This document shows, in pieces, positions 35,641 through 43,683 of a DNA stretch of 64,000 nt (position 1 is its first letter; each line of letters begins with the position of its first letter). This stretch comes from Kumtagia sp052180275 (GTDB lineage: Bacteria > Pseudomonadota > Alphaproteobacteria > Rhizobiales > Rhizobiaceae): the NCBI RefSeq assembly GCF_052180275.1, contig NZ_CP197465.1:5580001-5644000 (forward strand), given 5' to 3'. Both the position numbers and the translations under genes were made by a program. A model generated the notes under the pieces. It was not told the origin of the DNA. It saw nothing but the letters and a program-made list of their open reading frames with translations, and made no database searches.

Positions 35641-36211
35641 CGCCGGCCGCGTTGGCGGCATAACGCGCTGCTGGCTTCGGAGCGCCGAGGGTCAGGCAGG
35701 GCGGGCCGCGCTGTCAGCCGATAGCCCGGCCGATGCGTTCTGTTGTCTTCCGTCGACAAGAACGCGGCAAACGAAGCTGCCGCCAAACGCTGCCCGCGTC
35801 GCGGAAGCTGCCGCGACACACTGCCCGCGCTCGCAGATGCTTCAGATATCGCCCCTGCGCGCCGCCCCTCACCTGCCTACCGGCATCCTCTCCCCGTAAG
35901 AACGGGGCGAGGACGGCCTGCGCCGCCCTCCCCGCAAATCTCCAACGGTCAAGGGTGGCGAAAGCGGTGAAGCCTGGCCCTCTCGCCCCGTTCTTACGGG
36001 GAGAGATGTCCGGCAGGACAGTGAGGGGCGCGCCAACGGTCGAGGCAACACGCCCATGGCAAGACACTGGAATTGCGCGGGAAAGCTTCTTCAAGCAGAT
36101 AGTCAGTCACCGTCCTTGTCAGCATCCGTCAGGATTATTTTCCCGCGTCTTTTCCCCACCCCTCCGACCGGAGCGATAATCCTCCCCGCCTTTACTCGGA
36201 AGGAAGCGGCG
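35641..36211. other. 571-bp intergenic region downstream of metZ
   Basis: The first ~215 bp after metZ show no gene or clear terminator. The middle (35857-36034) is a palindromic repeat described separately. The last ~175 bp run up to the ATG at 36212 and probably hold its promoter. Open frames here have no protein-like composition. Confidence 0.6.
35857..36034. repeat. 178-bp palindromic intergenic element, copy 2
   Basis: The right arm contains ACGGGGAGAGATGTCCGGCA then GGACAGTGAGGGGCGCGCC; the left arm is its imperfect reverse complement (GCGCCGCCCCTCACC ... CTCTCCCCGTAAGAACGGGG). It has the same length and arm layout as the copy at 43469-43646 and shares the ATGTCCGGCAGGACAG core with the element at 10450-10607. 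Confidence 0.85.
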
Positions 36212-37084
36212 ATGGACTGGACTGCGGCAGTCGACAAGAACCGGGAAGCGCTGAAGCGTGTGCTGGCCATGCTCGTCGCCATGGCCGGGATGGGTGCAGG
36301 GCTTGGCGCTGGGGGACAGTTTCCTTTCTTTCCGCAGAAGGGTGCTGCCGCTTCAGGGTTGGCGCTGGCGGAAAAAAGTAAACTGTCCCCGGCGCTTACC
36401 CTTCCCCGAAACCTGCATCGCGCTATCGCAAAACTGCTGCGACCGGCCGAAGCGGCAGTGCGGCGGCTGATCATCGTGGCGGCGCGTGGGGTGGTGGTCG
36501 TACTGCCGCCAGCGCGTCCGCGAAAATCGACGCCGAAACCCATCGAGCCGCTGCTGCGCGGCTTCGGCATCGCCGTCACAGTGTCGCGGGACGAACTGAG
36601 GCGCATCGCTGCGACCCGGCGGGCCGCCGAAATCCGCGCCGCCCGCCCGAAAAAACGCAGCCTGCCGCTGTTCGATCCGCTGCGGCCCTGGAGCGTCCGC
36701 CCGTGGCCAGTGGCAGCCGATGGCGCGCCGTCCGGCATGCCGTTCCGCCGCCGGTCCGCCAACGATCCGGTCGACGCGACGCGGATTTCCCTGCGCCTGC
36801 AAGCGCTGGCCGCCGCCCTTGACGACCTTCCAGGCCAGGCAAGACGGTTTGCTCGCTGGCGGGCGCGCAACGCGGCGGCGGCCGCGAAGGAAAAGCTGCG
36901 CCAGGAGGCGAGGATCGCGCCGTTCAGGCGAACCGGCAAGTCGGTGCGGGCTCGCCGCGTATGGCCGCTGAAACCCGGCCGGCCGCCCGGCTGGCGGCCA
37001 AAATCCACCCATGAGGTTCAGGACGTTCTGGAGGTCGTCCACGGGCTGGCGCAGTGGGCGATGGAGAAACCAAACACGTCCTGA
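36212..37084 (+). CDS. Conserved hypothetical protein, basic, with in-frame palindromic insertion
   Basis: A 290-residue protein starting at ATG 36212 (AAGGAAG 6 bp upstream) with MDWTAAVDKNREALKRVLAM. An alanine/glycine-rich membrane-like stretch (LAMLVAMAGMGAGLGAG) is followed by RAIAKLLRPAEAAVRRLIIV with VAARGVVVVLPPA, and then an Arg-rich, probably cytoplasmic or nucleic-acid-contacting C-terminal two thirds. I do not recognise a named family, though similar proteins exist in rhizobia to my recollection. Residues ~34-60 (QFPFFPQKGAAASGLALAEK and flanks) are encoded by an 80-bp palindromic repeat that is out of character with the rest, but the frame stays open through it. Confidence 0.7.
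   Translation: MDWTAAVDKNREALKRVLAMLVAMAGMGAGLGAGGQFPFFPQKGAAASGLALAEKSKLSPALTLPRNLHRAIAKLLRPAEAAVRRLIIVAARGVVVVLPPARPRKSTPKPIEPLLRGFGIAVTVSRDELRRIAATRRAAEIRAARPKKRSLPLFDPLRPWSVRPWPVAADGAPSGMPFRRRSANDPVDATRISLRLQALAAALDDLPGQARRFARWRARNAAAAAKEKLRQEARIAPFRRTGKSVRARRVWPLKPGRPPGWRPKSTHEVQDVLEVVHGLAQWAMEKPNTS
36311..36390. repeat. 80-bp REP-like palindrome inside a coding sequence
   Basis: The ends are GGGGACAGTTTCCTTTCTTT (left) and the near reverse complement AAAAAAGTAAACTGTCCCC (right), about 22 of 25 arm positions pairing. The element is flanked by GGCGCT on both sides (36305-36310 and 36391-36396), which may be a target duplication. The related copy lies at 39195-39271. Ends of this type are known from REP-like elements mobilised by RAYT transposases. 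Confidence 0.8.
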
Positions 37085-37213
37085 CACCATTTTTGCCGGG
37101 CACAATGGCGAAGCATCGACGGCCGGCGCGGATTTTTCCACGACCTGGCGGCCATATGTGCTGTCCACCGTTGCCCGTCTGTTGGCTAATCCGGCCAAAC
37201 CTGCTTAGGCTCC

Positions 37214-38731
37214 GTGCGGAACTTCCCCTTCCGATGGAGCGTCGCCTTGCGTGCCCTTCTGCCCATCCTGCTCGTCGCCGTCGCCACACCGACCGCGGCC
37301 CAGACTGTGGACGCCACGGGCGCCACGCAGCTCGGCGAGACGCTTGCCCGCTATGTCGGCAAGACCGCGCTGGAGAAAGGCATCGTCAAGGTTGCGCCCG
37401 ACGGCGACGCCTACAGGATCGACTTCGATTTCAGCCGCATCGCCAGCCTGTTTCCACCCCAGGACATGGTCAGATATGAGGTGTCCCCTTACGGGCTGCG
37501 GGTGAAGCCGCTGGCTGACGGGACCTGGCAGGTCGACGGCGCGCTGTCCCCTGACGGCTGGGTGGAGATCAGCCAGCCGCCGATGAAGCAGCGTCTCCAG
37601 TGGACGGTCAGCGACGGCAAGATGAGCGGCGTCTTCGATCCCGCGCTTGGCGTGTTCTCCAGCGCCACCGGCTCGCATTCCGGCATCAAGCTGGTGACCG
37701 AGGCTCCGACGGGCCGAGGCGAAACCAGCTATGGCGCAGGCACGATCACGATGACCGGCACGAAGTCGGCGAATGGCGGCATCGACTTCACCTCGAAACA
37801 GGCCATGGCGGAGTTTGTCCAGAGCCAGAACGTCGTAGACCCCGAAGGCAAAACCAACTTCCCCATGGAAATGAAGGCCGCGTCCCTGTCGCTGGATGCA
37901 GACGGTACGGGCTATCGGTGGGGGAGCCTGCTCGACATTCTGGCCTTCGCGGTTGTCAACAATGACGAGGCAAAGGTCAAAGCCAACCAGGCCGAGCTGA
38001 AATCGCTGCTGCTGGCGGCGCTCCCCCTGTGGGAGCATGTGGCAGGCAGATACGCGCTTGCCGACCTGTCGGTGACCACGCCGGTCGGCATATTCCGGAC
38101 CGGCGAAGCAGGCGTTTCGGTGGCCATGGACGGCATCCGCCAGGACGGCGCGCTGAGCTACAGCGTAAAACTGTCGAAACTGGAGGTCGCCTCGCTCTTC
38201 CTGCCGGGCTGGGCGCCGGCGCTGATCCCGACCGAGATCGACATCAACATCAACGGCACGAACCTCGACCTCGACGTTCCCGCGCGCAAACTGATCGAAG
38301 CGATCGACCTCGGCAAGGAGCCGCCGGTGCCGGAGAGCGTCGGCCAGGAGATCGCCGCCGCCTTCATGGCAGACCCGCCGAAGATCGTGTTCTCGAAAAG
38401 CACGATCCGTAATGCCGACGCCGAAATCGTCGCCGAGGGCGAGTTGACCTTTCCGGGCGGCAGGCCGGTGTTCGACATGACGCTCGAGGCGGCTGGCTAC
38501 GACAAGGTGGTGGCCACGCTGCAGTCCGCCGCCGCCAGCGACCCGCAGGTCGCGGAAATGCTGCCGGCGCTGGCGATGGTCAAGGGATTTGCCAAGACGC
38601 TGGCGGACGGGCGGCTGCAATGGGCGATCAATATCCGGGCGGACGGCTCGGCCTTCGTCAACGGGACGATGGTGAAGCCGGCCGATCCGGTGCCGATGCC
38701 CGCGCCGCCGCAAACACCGGCGCCGCAATGA
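37214..38731 (+). CDS. Periplasmic protein of DUF2125-like family
   Basis: A 505-residue protein beginning at GTG 37214 with a signal peptide (WSVALRALLPILLVAVATPT, cleavage after AAQ). The mature part is a long beta-rich protein with repeated short strands (VKPLADGTWQVDGALSP, LSLDADGTGYRWGSLLDIL, TEIDININGTNLDLDVPARK) and ends in a Pro-rich tail. It resembles DUF2125 proteins, periplasmic proteins of unknown function in alphaproteobacteria. The stop codon overlaps an ATG that could extend apaG, hence the two genes are likely cotranscribed. An alternative start a few codons downstream is possible. Confidence 0.75.
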   Translation: MRNFPFRWSVALRALLPILLVAVATPTAAQTVDATGATQLGETLARYVGKTALEKGIVKVAPDGDAYRIDFDFSRIASLFPPQDMVRYEVSPYGLRVKPLADGTWQVDGALSPDGWVEISQPPMKQRLQWTVSDGKMSGVFDPALGVFSSATGSHSGIKLVTEAPTGRGETSYGAGTITMTGTKSANGGIDFTSKQAMAEFVQSQNVVDPEGKTNFPMEMKAASLSLDADGTGYRWGSLLDILAFAVVNNDEAKVKANQAELKSLLLAALPLWEHVAGRYALADLSVTTPVGIFRTGEAGVSVAMDGIRQDGALSYSVKLSKLEVASLFLPGWAPALIPTEIDININGTNLDLDVPARKLIEAIDLGKEPPVPESVGQEIAAAFMADPPKIVFSKSTIRNADAEIVAEGELTFPGGRPVFDMTLEAAGYDKVVATLQSAAASDPQVAEMLPALAMVKGFAKTLADGRLQWAINIRADGSAFVNGTMVKPADPVPMPAPPQTPAPQ

Positions 38732-38790
38732 AGCCGCCTTCCATGCCTGGCGGAAAAACATCCGCCAAGGCCGTTTCGCCCGGAGCCGGC

Positions 38791-39183
38791 ATGTACAAAG
38801 CCGTAACACACGACATCGAGGTCAGCGTCGAGCCGTTTTATCTGGCCGAACGCTCGGACCCCGCCGAGAACCGCTACGTCTGGGGCTACCGCGTCACCAT
38901 CGACAACCAGTCGGACGAGCGGGTGAAACTCCTGTCGCGCTACTGGCACATCACCGACGGCAAGGGCCGCGTCGAGGAGGTGCACGGACCGGGCGTGGTC
39001 GGCGAACAGCCGGAACTCGGGCCTGGCGACAGCTACCAGTACATGTCCGGGTGCCCGCTGCCGACGCCGTCGGGCATCATGGCCGGCCACTACACGATGC
39101 AAACCGCCGCCGGCGCCACATTCGACGTCGACATCCCGGCATTCTCGCTCGACCTGCCGGACGGCAAGCGCACGGTGAATTGA
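38791..39183 (+). CDS. apaG: ApaG domain protein
   Basis: A 130-residue protein of the ApaG family: MYKAVTHDIEVSVEPFYLAE, NRYVWGYRVTIDNQSDERVK, LLSRYWHITDGKGRVEEVHG and GEQPELGPGDSYQYMSGCPL, forming one fibronectin III-like domain. The function is unsettled; links to Co2+ resistance and Mg2+ efflux are genetic. The ATG at 38791 with GGAG in front gives the usual length. An ATG at 38728 overlapping the previous stop (ATGA) would add 21 residues of low-complexity sequence. The gene is followed by a palindromic repeat and the convergent hslO. Confidence 0.93.
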   Translation: MYKAVTHDIEVSVEPFYLAERSDPAENRYVWGYRVTIDNQSDERVKLLSRYWHITDGKGRVEEVHGPGVVGEQPELGPGDSYQYMSGCPLPTPSGIMAGHYTMQTAAGATFDVDIPAFSLDLPDGKRTVN

Positions 39184-39194
39184 GGTTAAGTGCC

Positions 39195-39271
39195 GGGGAC
39201 AGTTTACTTAATTCCGCTTGCGTCAACCTTGAAGCGCCGCGTCTTTCCGCGGAATTAGGTAAGCTGTCCCC
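39195..39271. repeat. 77-bp REP-like palindrome between convergent apaG and hslO
   Basis: The left arm GGGGACAGTTTACTTAATTC and the right arm GAATTAGGTAAGCTGTCCCC are near reverse complements (two mismatches over 20), with CGC/GCG extending the pairing. It belongs to the same family as 36311-36390. Between two convergent genes it may serve as a bidirectional transcript end, since no ordinary T-tailed terminator is visible there. Confidence 0.85.
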
Positions 39272-39283
39272 TGGAGCCAGCCC

Positions 39284-40273
39284 TCACGCCTCCGCCGAAA
39301 ATTCCTCGGGCCTGAACGCGTAAGCCTTCGAGCAAAACTCGCAGCTCACCCGGATAACACCTTCTTCTGTCGAGTCCGTGATCTCCTCGGCGGTAAAACC
39401 TTCGAGGATGCCGCGGATCCGCTCCTCCGAGCAGGAGCAATTGTCCTCGACCGGCGTGCCCTCGAAGACGCGCACGCCGTGCTCGTTGAACAGCCGGTAG
39501 AGCAGCCGCTCGGAGCCCACCTTCGGATCGAGCAGTTCCTCGTGTTCCACGGTCGCGACCAGCGCCAGCAATTCGTGCCAGGCGGCATCCGCGATCTCCT
39601 GCTGCGTGGAGATGCTGTCGCCGTCGCCGCCGGGCAGGTCGGGCATGCGCATGCGCTCCGGCGCCTTGGGCAGGAATTGCGCCAGCAGGCCGCCGGCGCG
39701 CCACTCTTCGCGGCTGCCGCCATTGCCGGGGCGCACCAGCTTGCCGACCGACAGTCTTACGTCGGTCGGAATCTGCTCCGACTGGCGGAAATAGGTTTTC
39801 GCCGCCTCCTGCAGGTCGGTGCCGTCGAGCGGAACGATGCCCTGGTAGCGCTGCGTGTGCTCGCCCTGGTCGATGGTGAGCGCCAGCACGCCCTTGCCGA
39901 GCAGCTTTCCAGGCGTGGCCTCGCCGGCGGCGACGGCATCAGCAAGCTTCTCCGCATCGAAACGCGCATAGGCGCGCAGCGATTTCGGCGTCGAGAAATC
40001 GGCGACGACCATGTCGACCGGCCCGTCGGTGCGGGCCTGGAGGATGAATTTTCCCTCGAATTTCAGCGAGGTGCCCAGCAGCACGGTGACCAGGCAGGCC
40101 TCCGCCACCAGCCGGGCCACCGGCTCGGGATAGTCATGGCGGCTGAGAATCTGGTCGAGCATCGGGCCGAGCTGCACGACGCGCCCACGCACGTCGAGCG
40201 CGGCGACCTCGAACGGCACCACATCATCGTCTCCGGCAAAGCCGATCTCGCCAAGCTTGCGCTGCTCGCTCAT
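39284..40273 (-). CDS. hslO: Hsp33 redox-regulated chaperone
   Basis: A 329-residue cytoplasmic holdase that is switched on by oxidation. The four redox cysteines are present near the C-terminus as CSCS (in VEDNCSCSEERIRGILEGF) and CEFC (in VSCEFCSKAYAF), the zinc-binding CXC...CXXC pattern of Hsp33. The N-terminal domain shows EACLVTVLLGTSLKFEGKFI, followed by DGPVDMVVADFS. It lies 107 bp downstream of argF in the argD-argF-hslO order common in Rhizobiales, so heat or stress expression may be layered on an arginine operon. AAGGA precedes the ATG. Confidence 0.95.
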   Translation of the reverse strand: MSEQRKLGEIGFAGDDDVVPFEVAALDVRGRVVQLGPMLDQILSRHDYPEPVARLVAEACLVTVLLGTSLKFEGKFILQARTDGPVDMVVADFSTPKSLRAYARFDAEKLADAVAAGEATPGKLLGKGVLALTIDQGEHTQRYQGIVPLDGTDLQEAAKTYFRQSEQIPTDVRLSVGKLVRPGNGGSREEWRAGGLLAQFLPKAPERMRMPDLPGGDGDSISTQQEIADAAWHELLALVATVEHEELLDPKVGSERLLYRLFNEHGVRVFEGTPVEDNCSCSEERIRGILEGFTAEEITDSTEEGVIRVSCEFCSKAYAFRPEEFSAEA

Positions 40274-40380
40274 CGCACCAATCCTTCCGGCTCCGCGGGC
40301 GGATTTTGGCCACTGCGGACACCGCTTACAACAGCATGTTCAGGGTGTTGGCGCAGAAATAGGGGCGCTGCCCCGCCGGT

Positions 40381-41298
40381 TCAAGCGCACAGGCACCAGG
40401 CAAGCACGGCCTTCTGGGCGTGCAGGCGGTTCTCCGCCTCGTCGAAGACCACCGAGTGCGGGCCGTCGATGACCTCGTTGGTGACTTCCTCGCCGCGATG
40501 CGCCGGCAGGCAGTGCATGAACAGGGCATCCGGATTGGCGTGCGCCATCAGCCGCTCGTTGACCTGGTAGGGCAGGAAGACATTGTGGCCGCGGGCGCGA
40601 TGCTCCTGGCCCATCGACACCCAACAATCCGTCACGATGCAGTCGGCGCCCTCGACGGTCTCCTCGGCGCTCTTCGTGAACCGCACGGATCCGCCATTGG
40701 CTTTTGCCCAGCCTACATATTTCTCGGCCGGCTCGCTGCCGTCCGGCACGCCGACATTGACGTTGAAGGAGAAGCGCGCGGAGGCTTCGAGCAGCGAATG
40801 CAGCACGTTGTTGCCGTCTCCGACCCAGGCGAAGGTCTTGCCGGCGACCGGGCCGCGATGCTCCTCGAAGGTCATGATATCGGCCATGAGCTGGCACGGA
40901 TGCGTGTCGTCGGTCAGGCCGTTGATCACCGGTACGGTGGCGTTCTCGGTGAGTTCGAGCAGCCGGTCGTGCGAGGTGGTGCGGATCATGATCGCGTCGA
41001 CGTAGCGCGACAGGACTTTTGCCGTGTCGGCGATGGTCTCGCTGCGGCCGAGCTGCATCTCGGTGCCGGTCAGCATGATCGTCTCGCCGCCGAGCTGGCG
41101 CATGCCGACGTCGAAGGAGACGCGCGTGCGGGTCGACGGCTTGTCGAAGATCATGGCAAGCACCTTGCCGTCGAGCGGACGCGAGCGTTTTCCAGCCTTG
41201 ATGTCGGCCTTGCGAGCGCCGGCATCGGTCAGCATCGAGCGCAGCTCGGCGGCCGGGACGGTCGACAGGTCGGTGAAATGCCTTATGCCGTTCTGCAT
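40381..41298 (-). CDS. argF: Ornithine carbamoyltransferase
   Basis: A 305-residue enzyme that carbamoylates ornithine to citrulline in arginine synthesis. The carbamoyl phosphate site STRTR (residues 55-59), LGRSETIADTAKVLSRYVD, the HPCQ motif (133-136) and the ornithine-site HCLP (262-265) are all intact. The start ATG at 41298 is 11 bp downstream of the argD stop, so the two genes share a transcript. Longer in-frame sequence upstream belongs to argD in another frame and is not real. Confidence 0.97.
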   Translation of the reverse strand: MQNGIRHFTDLSTVPAAELRSMLTDAGARKADIKAGKRSRPLDGKVLAMIFDKPSTRTRVSFDVGMRQLGGETIMLTGTEMQLGRSETIADTAKVLSRYVDAIMIRTTSHDRLLELTENATVPVINGLTDDTHPCQLMADIMTFEEHRGPVAGKTFAWVGDGNNVLHSLLEASARFSFNVNVGVPDGSEPAEKYVGWAKANGGSVRFTKSAEETVEGADCIVTDCWVSMGQEHRARGHNVFLPYQVNERLMAHANPDALFMHCLPAHRGEEVTNEVIDGPHSVVFDEAENRLHAQKAVLAWCLCA

Positions 41299-41309
41299 TA
41301 CGCGGCGTC

Positions 41310-42500
41310 CTATTCCGCTGCGGCGGGCGTCGAGAGTCGACCGGCGGCGGCGCGGATGCGGCCGAGCGCGTCGCGGATCTCCTCGTCGCTGACGATCAGC
41401 GGCGGCAGCAGGCGCACGACATTGTCGCCGGCGGTGACCGACAGCATCTTCTCGTCGCGCAACGCCGCCTGCATCCTGGTGTTGGGGATGCGGCACTTGA
41501 AGCCGAGCAGGAGCCCGGCGCCGCGCACCTCCTCGATGACGTCCGGAAATTCGTCGGCGATGGCCGCCAGCCCTTGCTTCAAAAGCAAGGTCTTGCGCGA
41601 AACCTCGTCGAGGAAACCGTCCGCCAGGATCACGTCCAGCACCGCGTTGCCGACGGCCATGGCCAGCGGATTGCCGCCAAAGGTCGTGCCATGCACGCCG
41701 GGGGTCATGCCGACCGCGGCCTCGTCCGTCGCCAGGCAGGCGCCGACCGGAAAACCGCCGCCGATGCCCTTGGCGATCGCCATCAGGTCTGGCGAGATGC
41801 CGGACCATTCATAGGCGAAGAGTTTTCCGGTACGGCCGACGCCGCACTGGACCTCGTCGAAGATCAGCAGAAGGCCGTTCTCGTCGCAAAGCTCGCGCAA
41901 CCGGCGAAGCGTCTGCGCCGGCACCTCGCGGATGCCGCCCTCGCCCTGCACCGGCTCGATCAGGATCGCGGCCGTCTCGGGCGTGATCGCCTTCTCGACA
42001 GCCTCTATGTCGCCGAACGGCACCTGGTCGAAGCCGTCGACCTTGGGGCCGAAGCCTTCAAGATATTTCGCCTGCCCGCCGGCGGCGATGGTGGCCAGCG
42101 TGCGGCCGTGGAAGGCACCCTCGAAGGTGATGGTGCGGAAGCGCTCCGGATGGCCGGAGACGTACTGATAGCGCCGCGCCGTCTTGATGGCGCATTCCAG
42201 TGCCTCGGCGCCGGAATTGGTGAAGAACACCTTGTCGGCGAAGGAATTGGCGACGAGACGCTCGGCCAGCCGGCTCTGTCCCGGGATCTCGTAGAGATTG
42301 GAGACGTGCCAGAGCTTTCCGGCCTGCTCGGTCAGCGCGGAAACCAGCGCGGGGTGGCTGTGGCCGAGCGAATTGACGGCGATGCCTGCCGCGAAATCGA
42401 GATATCGCTCGCCCTTGCTGTCGATGAGCCAGCATCCCTCGCCGCGCTCGAACGCCAGGGGCGCGCGGGCAAAGGTCTCGTAAAGCGCCGATCCGCTCAT
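41310..42500 (-). CDS. argD: Acetylornithine aminotransferase
   Basis: A 396-residue class III PLP aminotransferase that makes N-acetylornithine from the semialdehyde with glutamate, and may also serve in lysine synthesis. It shows ERYLDFAAGIAVNSLGHSHP, FFTNSGAEALECAIKTAR, FEGAFHGRTLATIA, LLIFDEVQCGVGRTGKLFA and LMAIAKGIGGGFPVGACLAT, in which the Lys binds PLP. It heads the argD-argF-hslO operon. A T-tailed hairpin lies about 30 bp in front of its start on the same strand, hinting at attenuation. The ribosome-binding site is weak. Confidence 0.96.
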   Translation of the reverse strand: MSGSALYETFARAPLAFERGEGCWLIDSKGERYLDFAAGIAVNSLGHSHPALVSALTEQAGKLWHVSNLYEIPGQSRLAERLVANSFADKVFFTNSGAEALECAIKTARRYQYVSGHPERFRTITFEGAFHGRTLATIAAGGQAKYLEGFGPKVDGFDQVPFGDIEAVEKAITPETAAILIEPVQGEGGIREVPAQTLRRLRELCDENGLLLIFDEVQCGVGRTGKLFAYEWSGISPDLMAIAKGIGGGFPVGACLATDEAAVGMTPGVHGTTFGGNPLAMAVGNAVLDVILADGFLDEVSRKTLLLKQGLAAIADEFPDVIEEVRGAGLLLGFKCRIPNTRMQAALRDEKMLSVTAGDNVVRLLPPLIVSDEEIRDALGRIRAAAGRLSTPAAAE

Positions 42501-42530
42501 TATATCGGTCCCCGATATCCCAGGAAATCA

Positions 42531-42555
42531 AAAAGCCGCCGAAGCGGCGGCTTTT
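42531..42555 (-). terminator. Intrinsic-terminator-like hairpin in the argD leader
   Basis: AAAAGCCGCC and GGCGGCTTTT form a perfect 10-bp stem with a 5-nt loop. Read towards argD (minus strand) the stem ends in TTTTTGATTT, a proper T-tail, about 30 nt before the argD start. No gene on either strand ends here, so it may be an attenuator for the arg operon or the end of a small RNA. Confidence 0.65.
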
Positions 42556-42608
42556 GCGGCATATTGGATTTTTCGGCTGCGAAGTCAACGGAAACGTCGC
42601 CCGCGAGC

Positions 42609-42821
42609 GAATCAGTCCATTGGCCGGCATCGTTCCGGCCCGCAGGCAAGTTGGGGAAAACCCAATTTTCCGATTCGTGTTGCAAACGGGACTCTTGTCA
42701 CGGAGTCAGCCGATACGGTACGTAGAGATCACGAGACAACTAGATTTCGTGCGGCGGCACTAACTGCACCTGTATATGTGGTGTTGACCCGGTTTGTGTG
42801 ACCGGGATGGTAAAAGGATTC
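42609..42821. promoter_or_regulatory. Cluster of five GANTC (CcrM) sites in the argD/gcrA divergent region
   Basis: GANTC sites occur at 42609 (GAATC), 42672 (GATTC), 42690 (GACTC), 42703 (GAGTC) and 42817 (GATTC); fewer than one would be expected in 213 bp at this base composition. A possible gcrA -35, TTGACC (42784-42789), is followed by ATGGTA (42807-42812). GcrA and CcrM methylation act together at GANTC-bearing promoters in Caulobacter and relatives. Confidence 0.6.
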
Positions 42822-42856
42822 CTAGTCCCCCGCACACGGCGTCAGGAGATCGACCC

Positions 42857-43372
42857 ATGCTATGGACGGACGAGCGCGTTGAAACCTTGCGCAAACTTTG
42901 GTCGGAGGGACTGAGCGCCAGCCAGATCGCCGCCCAGCTTGGCGGCGTCAGCCGCAACGCGGTCATCGGCAAGGTGCATCGGCTCAAGCTTTCGGGGCGT
43001 GGCCGCGCCAATCCCGCTCCGGCAAGGCAGAAGAAACCCGCGCAGCAGCCCGTCGCCGCGAAACCGGCACCGCGCCCGGCGCCTGCCGGACGCCCGGTTG
43101 CTCCGTCGATCGGGGCGACGGCCTTGCAGACGCAGTTCGATGCCCAGCCCATGCCGCGCCCCGCCGAGCGGACGAGCGACAATGTCGTGCCGATTTCGCG
43201 CAACCTGCAACTCATCCAGCTCAACGAGCGCACCTGCAAATGGCCGATCGGCGACCCGCTGGCGGAAGGTTTCCACTTCTGCGGAAACGATTGCGCGGAA
43301 AACGGACCGTATTGCCGCTACCATGCACGGATCGCCTTCCAGCCCGCATCGGAGCGCCGCCGGGTTCGGTAG
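42857..43372 (+). CDS. gcrA: GcrA cell cycle regulator
   Basis: A 171-residue alphaproteobacterial transcription factor that binds sigma-70 RNA polymerase and GANTC-methylated promoters. The N-terminal helix-turn-helix is MLWTDERVETLRKLWSEGLS with ASQIAAQLGGVSRNAVIGKV and HRLKLSGRGR. A Pro/Ala-rich linker follows, and the C-terminal sigma-interacting domain has LNERTCKWPIGDP, FHFCGNDCAENGPYCRYHAR with its cysteine cluster. The ATG at 42857 has AGGAG in front. Its upstream region is dense in GANTC sites, fitting self- or CcrM-linked control. Confidence 0.97.
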   Translation: MLWTDERVETLRKLWSEGLSASQIAAQLGGVSRNAVIGKVHRLKLSGRGRANPAPARQKKPAQQPVAAKPAPRPAPAGRPVAPSIGATALQTQFDAQPMPRPAERTSDNVVPISRNLQLIQLNERTCKWPIGDPLAEGFHFCGNDCAENGPYCRYHARIAFQPASERRRVR

Positions 43373-43683
43373 TTCTGGCAGGGTAGCCGGCTTCCACAAT
43401 CTGCGTCTCGACTGACCGATCGGGGCCGCGCGACCAGCATTGCACCAAGGTCACTCGGTTAAGCGTCCGCGCCGCCCCTCACTGTCCTGCCGGACATCTC
43501 TCCCCGTGAAGAACGGGGAGAGAGACGCCGTCACTAGCGGCGCTGCCAATCACCGAAGCCGGAAAAGCCGAAACAAATGCGGCCAGTAGTCTTCTCCCCG
43601 TCCTTCACGGGGAGAAGGTGCCGGCAGGCGGATGAGGGGCGGCGCCGACTGTCAATGATTAGGGCCGCTGGTATTACGGCTAG
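43373..43683. other. 311-bp intergenic region downstream of gcrA
   Basis: More than half of it (43469-43646) is a palindromic repeat element described separately. The remaining flanks are short and show no gene. The element may serve as transcript end for both gcrA and the convergent frameshifted hydrolase gene. Confidence 0.6.
43469..43646. repeat. 178-bp palindromic intergenic element, copy 3
   Basis: The left arm has GCGCCGCCCCTCACTGTCCT, then GCCGGACATCTCTCCCCGTG; the right arm ends GATGAGGGGCGGCGCC after a second CCCGT/ACGGG hairpin. Length and arm order equal the copy at 35857-36034. The two arms differ at several positions, so it is an older or recombined copy compared with the perfect one at 10450. 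Confidence 0.85.

Larger units (their letters stand above)
42501..42856. other. 356-bp divergent intergenic region, argD / gcrA
   Basis: Besides the hairpin (42531-42555) and the GANTC cluster (42609-42821), described separately, this stretch must contain the argD promoter on the minus strand. I see no convincing small gene; a short minus-strand frame across the hairpin lacks a ribosome-binding site. Confidence 0.55.
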
